Shown one piece after another: positions 58,990 through 64,000 of a stretch of DNA of 64,000 nt (position 1 is its first letter; each line of letters opens with the position of its first letter). The position numbers were made by a program, and so were the translations under genes. Origin of the DNA: Arthrobacter sp. AFG7.2. Its GTDB lineage: Bacteria; Actinomycetota; Actinomycetes; Actinomycetales; Micrococcaceae. The DNA lies in contig NZ_PJMB01000013.1 in the NCBI RefSeq assembly GCF_002892835.1, forward strand, positions 46,160 through 110,159, written 5' to 3'. Under the pieces are notes generated by a model. It saw only the letters and a list, made by a program, of their open reading frames with translations. It ran no database searches and was not told the origin of the DNA.

Positions 58990-60396
58990 ATGCCTTTCCT
59001 CAACCACATCCAGCGCTGGGCCGACGAACGGCCGCACGACACCGCCGTCGTGATTGCGGGGCGCCGCCTCACGTGGATGCAGCTCCGTGACTTCGCTGCG
59101 GCACTGGTAGCGCACAGCAAGGCCGTGACCTCCCTCTGTGAAGCCAACTCCGTGGAGTTCGCAGCGAAGTTCGCCGCAGCGGTGGCTGGCGGTCGGCAGT
59201 GCGCCGTCCTCGATCCGGCCTGGCCGGCCCAACTGCAGGAGGACATCCGGCGGCGGGTGGAAACATGCGCAATGCCCGCTACCGTGTCCCCGGACGATCG
59301 CCTGGAAGACGGCGCCCCGGAGTCCACCTTCCTCATTGGCCTGACCTCCGGCACCACCTCAGTTCCCAAAGCCTTCAGCCGTTCGCGGCGCTCATGGCAG
59401 GAATCCTTTAAAGCATCCATCGAGTTCTTCCGCCTCCGCCAGGACGATGTCACGCTGGCACCGGGCCCGCTGGCCGCCAGCCTCAACCTCTACGCACTGG
59501 CGGAATGCCTGTACGCGGGCTCGGAATTCCAGACCCTTGGAAGCTTCGACGTCGGTGATGTCCATGCCGCCATCGCCCATGACCGCGTCACCCGGCTGGT
59601 GCTGGTGCCCACCATGCTGAGGATGCTCAGCGAGCGCGGCCTGACCGGATGCGTGGATGCCTCCGGAGTCCGGACCATCATCTGTGCCGGCTCCAAGCTC
59701 GACGCGAGGACGCTTGAGGCAGCCCGCCGCTGGGCGCCAAACGCGACCGTTTTCGAGTACTACGGCGCCTCGGAGCTGAGTTTCGTCTCGGGCGCAGGGC
59801 TGCCTGCAAGCCAGTTGGCGGTCCTGGGCGGCACCGGCATCGGGCGGGCCTTTCCGGGTGTGGACGTGCGGATCCTTGACGACTCGGGGCTGCCCTTGCC
59901 TGACGGGGCGGCAGGAAATATCTGTGTCCGGAGCGGCATGGTCAGCAACGGTTATCTCTGGGGCGATGACGGGCAGGCACTGAAATCCTTTGGCGGCTGG
60001 TTCACGGTAGGGGACCAGGGCTACCTTGAGGCGGGGGAGCTGCACATCCTGGGCCGCCGTGCGGACATGATCATCACATCCGGCAGGAACATCTATCCCC
60101 ATGAAGTTGAGCTGGCGCTTGCGGCCGTGCCCGGTGTTTCCGCCGTCGTGGCTGCCGGCATCCCCGATGACCTGCGGGGCGAGCGGGTGGTGGCCGGGGT
60201 TGTCCCCTCCCATGGGGCAGTCACGGCCGCCCAGCTCCGCGCCGGACTCGAAGGCGTTCTTGCCCGCGACAAGCATCCGCTGCAGTACTACCTGCTGGGC
60301 GAGCTGCCCATGACGGAGCGCGGCAAGGTCAGCCGACGCATGCTCGCGGACTGGATCATGTCCCGCGATCCGAAGGCGCGCCGCCTTGACAGCTGA
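58990..60396 (+). CDS. AMP-dependent acyl-CoA ligase (YhfT-like)
   Basis: 468 residues, short for the superfamily. Adenylate-forming motifs: TSGTTSVPK (119-127), YYGASELSFVS (A5-like), GDQGYLEAGELHILGRRADMIITSGRNIYPHEVE (A7/A8) and catalytic Lys446 in GKVSR. It forms an acyl adenylate and then an acyl-CoA; which acid is unknown. Size and motifs resemble B. subtilis YhfT, part of the biotin-regulated yhfUTS operon. ATG 58990 is preferred over the earlier in-frame GTG 58966 because of the -10 box. It overlaps the thiolase by 11 bases. Confidence 0.85.
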   Translation: MPFLNHIQRWADERPHDTAVVIAGRRLTWMQLRDFAAALVAHSKAVTSLCEANSVEFAAKFAAAVAGGRQCAVLDPAWPAQLQEDIRRRVETCAMPATVSPDDRLEDGAPESTFLIGLTSGTTSVPKAFSRSRRSWQESFKASIEFFRLRQDDVTLAPGPLAASLNLYALAECLYAGSEFQTLGSFDVGDVHAAIAHDRVTRLVLVPTMLRMLSERGLTGCVDASGVRTIICAGSKLDARTLEAARRWAPNATVFEYYGASELSFVSGAGLPASQLAVLGGTGIGRAFPGVDVRILDDSGLPLPDGAAGNICVRSGMVSNGYLWGDDGQALKSFGGWFTVGDQGYLEAGELHILGRRADMIITSGRNIYPHEVELALAAVPGVSAVVAAGIPDDLRGERVVAGVVPSHGAVTAAQLRAGLEGVLARDKHPLQYYLLGELPMTERGKVSRRMLADWIMSRDPKARRLDS

Positions 60397-61564
60397 ACTG
60401 CTCCCTCCGGACCGGCAGCCTGTCATCATTGCCGCCCGTCGCACGCCGGTGTGCCGCGCCAACGGAGCGTTGCGGAACCTGCGCGCCCATGAACTGCTGG
60501 CCCCCGTGCTCCGGGAACTGCTGGCCGGGACGGGGGTGGAAGCCGGGGCGGTGACAGATGTTGTGATCGGCAATGCCGTGGGTGGCGGCGGAAACGTGGC
60601 ACGCCTGGCGCTGCTGGAAGCCGGGCTGCCCATCAGCGTTCCCGGTGTGACGGTGGACCGCCAGTGCGGCTCCGGCCTCGACGCGGTGGTCCTGGCATCG
60701 CGGCTGGTGGCGGCCGGCGGCAGCCCGCTGTTCCTGGCCGGGGGAGTGGAGAGCACCAGCACTGCGCCCCTGCGTGCTCACAGGAATGACGACGGCGGGC
60801 CGGAGTTTTACGCCCGGGCCCAGTTTGTGCCGGCCGGCTTTGGAGACCCGGACATGGGCGTGGCCGCGGAAAACGTGGCGCGGACGTTCGGCGTGAGCAG
60901 GGAACGCCAGGACGCCTTTGCCCTGCGCAGCCACCGCCTGGCGCTTGCCTCAGTTAAGGCCGGGCTGTTCGACGGCGAGCTGGTCCCGTTGCCTATGGAT
61001 ACGGGGACGGTTGCTGTGGATGACGGCCCCAGGCCGGGGCTGACAGCAGCGGTCATGGCGCGGTTCCCGCCCGCATTCGTCAATGGGGGGACTGTCACCG
61101 CCGGGAACTCCTGCTTCGACGCGGACGCGGCATCCGCCGTCGTCATGACGTCCCTCCAGCGGGCGCAAGAGTTGGGGGCCGCCGATGCGTTGCTGGTGCT
61201 GGGCAGCGGGACGGCCGGCGTGGATCCGGAACTGCTGGGTATTGGTGCCGCTGCCGCAGCGCGGGACGTGCTCTCAGCCGCGGGGGTGGCAGCGGATGAG
61301 CTGGATTTTGTCGAATTCAACGAGGCCTTCGCATCACAGACGCTTGCCTGCCTTGACGGGCTGGGCGTCGATGCTGAGCGGGCCAACCTCGACGGCGGTG
61401 CGCTGGCACTGGGCCACGCGTACGGCGCCTCCGGGGCGGTCCTGGTAACCCGGATCTTCGCCCAGGCACGGCGGGCGGGAGGACAGGGGAGCCGGGCGCT
61501 TGCCATGATCAGCAGCGCCGGTGGCATGGGAACCGCAGCCCTGCTGGAATACCGGCGGTTTTAG
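60386..61564 (+). CDS. Thiolase-family protein (YhfS-like), second active-site Cys missing
   Basis: 392 residues. The acylation cysteine is intact (VDRQCGSGL, Cys94), as are NEAF and the active-site histidine GGALALGHAYGASG (His344). The usual second cysteine, in a CxGGG motif near the C-terminus, is replaced: the region reads ISSAGGMG with Ser376 at the position of the Cys. Thiolases need that Cys as a base, so this may be a non-classical Claisen enzyme. TTG start at 60386, overlapping the ligase stop by 11 bases, so expressed with it. It ends 17 bases from bioN, which is on the other strand. Confidence 0.82.
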   Translation: MTAELLPPDRQPVIIAARRTPVCRANGALRNLRAHELLAPVLRELLAGTGVEAGAVTDVVIGNAVGGGGNVARLALLEAGLPISVPGVTVDRQCGSGLDAVVLASRLVAAGGSPLFLAGGVESTSTAPLRAHRNDDGGPEFYARAQFVPAGFGDPDMGVAAENVARTFGVSRERQDAFALRSHRLALASVKAGLFDGELVPLPMDTGTVAVDDGPRPGLTAAVMARFPPAFVNGGTVTAGNSCFDADAASAVVMTSLQRAQELGAADALLVLGSGTAGVDPELLGIGAAAAARDVLSAAGVAADELDFVEFNEAFASQTLACLDGLGVDAERANLDGGALALGHAYGASGAVLVTRIFAQARRAGGQGSRALAMISSAGGMGTAALLEYRRF

Positions 61565-61580
61565 CGCGATCTTCCCGGGC

Positions 61581-62204
61581 TCAGTCTTCCGGTTCGCCCA
61601 GCCCGCGGGCGGCGAGCGCCTCTCCCGTTTGGCGCGCGAAGGCCACGGAGGTGATGAAGACCGGCAGGATCAGGGCCCGCGGATTGCGCTCAAGACCCCT
61701 GGCGCGGGCCGAATCGCGCACGTCGGCGAAGGTGCCGGCGATATAGGGGATGCTGCGCAGCATGATGCCGATGGTCAGCGCGAACCGCTCGGGGTCGGCG
61801 CCAAGTCTCCTGAAGGGGGTGGCTGCCTTGACCACGCCATCCAGGAGTTTTTGGACCGGAGTCGTGGCGGTCAGTAGCGAAGCAGCGACGACGCACACGA
61901 GGATATTCAGGACGATGCGCGCCGCGGTGGGTGCTCCCAGCTGCCACCACTGGAAGAGTCCTATCACCAGCAGCACTGCGGTGAGTGGGCGGATTGCGCC
62001 CCAAAGCTTCTTCAAACCGGCGCCGGTGAGCAGGAAAAAGCCGGATAGTAGTCCCAACATCCCCAGCGAGATGCGCCAGTCAACAATGATGAAGGAGGCC
62101 AGGCCGCAGCCGAACACCAGGAGGAACTTCAGGGCCAGCGGTGTCCGGTGGATCAGCGAGTTGCCGGGCACGTAGTTGGCCAGGAGGAAGCCGTGTCCCC
62201 TCAT
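61581..62204 (-). CDS. bioN: Energy-coupling factor transporter T protein (BioN)
   Basis: 207 residues, with about five membrane helices. This is the transmembrane T subunit of the group I ECF transporter for biotin. The coupling motifs with Ala-Arg are at ARGLERNPRA (ARG) and LAARGLGE, which contact the ATPase. It overlaps bioM by four bases, in the order bioY-bioM-bioN. Confidence 0.88.
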   Translation of the reverse strand: MRGHGFLLANYVPGNSLIHRTPLALKFLLVFGCGLASFIIVDWRISLGMLGLLSGFFLLTGAGLKKLWGAIRPLTAVLLVIGLFQWWQLGAPTAARIVLNILVCVVAASLLTATTPVQKLLDGVVKAATPFRRLGADPERFALTIGIMLRSIPYIAGTFADVRDSARARGLERNPRALILPVFITSVAFARQTGEALAARGLGEPED

Positions 62205-62926
62205 CGCCGCTCCCTGGCGTGGAGGCCGTCCATGCAGAGGGCCCGGTAGGCGGCGACGGCGGCAGCAGGACCCCCGTCGAACACCACCTGGCCCTGGTCA
62301 ATGACCAGCACCCGGTCCATCTCCAGTGCCAGCTCAAGGTCGTGGGTGGACATAATGATCTGCTGCTCCAGCCCGGCCAGGGTCCTGCGGAGGAGCTCGC
62401 GGTTGCGGAGATCCAGCAGGGTGGAGGGCTCGTCGAGCACCAGCACGGTTGGATTAACGGCGAGCACCGCGGCCAGGGCCATGAGTTGCCGCTCCCCGCC
62501 GGACAATTCGTAGATGCTCTGGTCCGCGAGGTGCAGGAGCCCCAGCCGGTCCAGGGCGGCCTCGGCTGCCTTGCGCCGCTCGGCGCTGTTCTTTACGGAG
62601 CGGCGAAGGGAGAGTTCCACGTCCTCCCGGCCCGTTGGCATCACCAGCTGGGACAGGGGATCGGTGAAGACAAAGCCGACGTTCCGCCGTACTTTTCGGA
62701 CGGCACGGACTGTATGGTCGCCGTCGACCGTTACGCTGCCTGTGCTGGGCTGGACGAGTCCGTTGACCAGGCGCAGCAGCGTGGACTTGCCGGAGCCGTT
62801 GGCGCCAATGACGCCCACGCGCGGCTCTTCCAGCCGGAGGCTGACGTCGCTAAGCAGGACCTTGGACCCCGGGGAGTGGTCCGTTTCGACGGCGACTGTT
62901 ACGTGGTCAAACGCGACGGCGGGCAT
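62201..62926 (-). CDS. bioM: Energy-coupling factor transporter ATPase (BioM)
   Basis: 241 residues. Walker A GANGSGKSTLLR, signature ELSGGERQLMALA, Walker B VLVLDEPSTLLDLRN and switch STHDLELALEMDRV. It powers the biotin ECF transporter with BioN and BioY. It begins nine bases after the bioY stop. Confidence 0.92.
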   Translation of the reverse strand: MPAVAFDHVTVAVETDHSPGSKVLLSDVSLRLEEPRVGVIGANGSGKSTLLRLVNGLVQPSTGSVTVDGDHTVRAVRKVRRNVGFVFTDPLSQLVMPTGREDVELSLRRSVKNSAERRKAAEAALDRLGLLHLADQSIYELSGGERQLMALAAVLAVNPTVLVLDEPSTLLDLRNRELLRRTLAGLEQQIIMSTHDLELALEMDRVLVIDQGQVVFDGGPAAAVAAYRALCMDGLHARERR

Positions 62927-62935
62927 GGCGGCACC

Positions 62936-63580
62936 TCAGGCCTTCGCGGGCTGGGCGGTGCTGCGCCGGACGCGGCGCACCAGGATGTCCGGGAACGCCC
63001 GGTGGAGCGCGACGGCGATGACGGCGGCGAGGATGTTCTTGACCATATCGCCGGGGTAGAAGACCAGGTCGCTCAGGAAAGCCTGCTCCAGGGTTGCCTT
63101 GGTATTGAGGGAGATGCCGGCGATGCCGAGGGAGTGCACCACCACCGCGCTGGTGACGGCGGCGGACAGGAAAAACCACAGGGCCCGGGTCTTGGCCGTC
63201 CGCCGGATGACGACTGTGGCCAGCCATCCGACGATGCCGGCAGCAATGGGGAAGGCGATGATGTAGCCGGCCGAGGGGCCGGCGAGGATGCTCAGGCCGC
63301 TGCGGCCCTGGCTGAAGATGGGAAGGCCGGCCAGGCCCAGCAGGACGTAGAGACCGACGGCGGCGAAGCCCCGTCCCGGGCCGAGCACCAGGCCGGTGAG
63401 CATGACGGCCAGGGTCTGGAAGGTGATGGGGACGCCGAAGCCGTTGACCGCCAGGCCGGGCACCAGGGCTGCGCCGGCCACCAGGGCGGCGAAAACGGCG
63501 ATCAGGCCGAGGTCGGTGGCGTTCCAACGGCGGCGCCTCGTGTTGTGCGTGTTCTTGACGGCGGTGTCGGTGTTGCTCAT
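62936..63580 (-). CDS. bioY: Biotin-binding S component BioY
   Basis: 214 residues with six membrane helices; BioY captures biotin outside the membrane. Typical motifs: VPITFQTLAVMLTGLVLGPGRGFAAVGLYVLLGLAGLPIF and GPSAGYIIAFPIAA. ATG 63580 (MSNTDTAVKNTHN) is preferred over the ATG at 63604 because AGGA is about six bases upstream. Heads bioYMN. Confidence 0.93.
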   Translation of the reverse strand: MSNTDTAVKNTHNTRRRRWNATDLGLIAVFAALVAGAALVPGLAVNGFGVPITFQTLAVMLTGLVLGPGRGFAAVGLYVLLGLAGLPIFSQGRSGLSILAGPSAGYIIAFPIAAGIVGWLATVVIRRTAKTRALWFFLSAAVTSAVVVHSLGIAGISLNTKATLEQAFLSDLVFYPGDMVKNILAAVIAVALHRAFPDILVRRVRRSTAQPAKA

Positions 63581-63867
63581 GGCAGTCCTGTCGGGGTTGT
63601 ACAAGCGGAATCTAATGTACTGCCGACGTTACTGCTGTGCACCTGCGGGTTTTTTGTAGGGGGCCTACTAAAGCCGGTGCCAAGCGCTGACGGCTGGGCA
63701 CAACTGTGGTCGTGTATAGCTGCGCTACCTGTCCGGCTTGGGTCTCTTAACTTCCGCGGTTGCCTCCCTGACGCGCGCCCGGTCGAGGGCACGACCAAAC
63801 AGGCCGACAATTGGTTCACCATGAGTCCGGACCAAGGCGTTGTCTCCTAAAGAGATAAGAGCCAAGG
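63581..63867. other. Intergenic stretch between bioY and the IS element
   Basis: Apart from the bioY promoter, nothing is recognised. A plus-strand frame ending at 63850 is a shadow of the bio genes extended to the right. A CCTGCGGGTTTTTTG stretch (63641-63656) is a possible weak terminator tail. Confidence 0.4.
63609..63614 (-). promoter_or_regulatory. -10 box for bioYMN with a TTGTACAA palindrome
   Basis: TAGATT on the minus strand, 28 bases before the ATG. The palindrome TTGTACAA (63597-63604) lies at the expected start site, and another GTAC is at 63617-63620; these may be an operator for a biotin repressor (BioQ/BirA-type). I could not match it to a known consensus with certainty. Confidence 0.4.
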
Positions 63868-64000
63868 GGGACTGCCCCCGGTTTTGTTGACTCCTTGACC
63901 TAGCGAGCTTGTGCTCGTGGAAGGATGTTGACCATGCCCACGGCTTATGGGGCGGAGTTCCGCCAGGATGTTATTGATGTGGCCAGATCGAAGAGCGTCG
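63868..64000 (+). mobile_element. IS3-family element, left end (continues past the window)
   Basis: GGACTGCCCCCGGTTTTGTTGACTC (from about 63869, given in part) resembles the left inverted repeat of IS3-family elements (TG-NNCTGCCCCC followed by a T-rich stretch), and an orfA-like frame follows. The exact boundary, the target duplication and the right end cannot be seen. Confidence 0.7.
63934..64000 (+). CDS. IS3-family transposase OrfA, N-terminal part (partial)
   Basis: The first 22 residues, MPTAYGAEFRQDVIDVARSK, then SV, match the start of many IS3-family OrfA proteins (MP-x-x-Y-x-x-EFR-x-x-x-V-x-x-AR-x-x-x-SV), whose helix-turn-helix follows. GGAAGG (63920-63925) precedes the ATG by eight bases. 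The rest, with the OrfB integrase reached by frameshift, lies outside the window. Confidence 0.82.
   Translation, partial: MPTAYGAEFRQDVIDVARSKSV

Noticed and set aside
62141..63850. A 569-residue open frame on the plus strand
   Set aside because: It is antisense to bioN, bioM and bioY, with no recognisable domain; the tail beyond bioY is also unremarkable.
1..64000. tRNA or rRNA genes
   Set aside because: I saw no cloverleaf-like sequence with T-arm GGTTCGANTCC in the intergenic gaps, and no rRNA blocks.

Overview
The window is high-GC chromosomal DNA from an actinobacterium, most likely a Micrococcaceae member of the Arthrobacter/Pseudarthrobacter type. The evidence is the marker set (RbpA, WhiA, OpcA, a CoaE-GrpB fusion, a four-domain S1 protein, a DUF3516 helicase), the GTG/TTG start usage, and the linkage uvrC-rapZ-yvcK-whiA ... 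gap-pgk-tpi-secG ... pgl-opcA-zwf-pgi-tal-tkt-ctaB-ctaA-ABC-sufR-sufBD-sufC-sufT, an order shared in large part with other actinobacteria including mycobacteria. Nearly all of it is core genome. I found no CRISPR, prophage, toxin-antitoxin or defence island. The only mobile DNA is the start of an IS3-type element at the right edge.

Layout. 1-9.9 kb: the C-terminal part of polA, an APC permease, an Eis-like acetyltransferase, a BenE-like permease, rpsA, a GNAT enzyme, a YigZ/IMPACT protein and an SRPBCC-like membrane-anchored protein. 9.9-20.5 kb: coaE-grpB, uvrB, a terC gene behind a yybP-ykoY (manganese) riboswitch, an MFS transporter, an S33 peptidase with a diamine-type acetyltransferase, and a Ski2-like helicase. 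20.5-34.9 kb: tam, a heterodimeric ABC exporter with a YtrA-type GntR regulator, uvrA, a HAD phosphatase with an acyltransferase, uvrC, and rapZ-yvcK-whiA. 35-48 kb: sodA, the glycolytic operon gap-pgk-tpi-secG, rbpA, and the pentose-phosphate operon read leftward (tkt-tal-pgi-zwf-opcA-pgl). 48-58 kb: heme O/heme A synthesis (ctaB, ctaA), an ABC-2 exporter, and the SUF iron-sulfur operon. 58-64 kb: a zinc metallopeptidase, an acyl-CoA ligase plus thiolase facing the biotin ECF transporter bioYMN, and the IS3 fragment.

How the genes work together. All three UvrABC excision genes lie in the window and none is next to another. Central carbon metabolism is laid out as a glycolytic operon and a pentose-phosphate operon that run toward each other and meet at rbpA/pgl. 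Heme A and Fe-S biogenesis adjoin, as expected for respiratory-chain assembly. The ligase-thiolase-BioY grouping recalls the Bacillus subtilis yhfUTS operon and may mark a biotin-linked acyl-CoA pathway.

Most notable signals. (1) At least twelve genes, including uvrA, uvrB and uvrC, have a TANNNT -10 box 6-8 bases (mostly exactly 6) before an ATG/GTG and no Shine-Dalgarno, the signature of leaderless mRNAs. (2) terC has a yybP-ykoY riboswitch. (3) The ABC exporter pair has one degenerate and one consensus ATP site. (4) The thiolase lacks the usual second catalytic cysteine. (5) A 32-bp tandem repeat array lies between ctaB and ctaA. (6) The rbpA promoter lies on the secG terminator. I could not identify a wholly undescribed system; the ligase/thiolase/bioYMN locus is the best lead.
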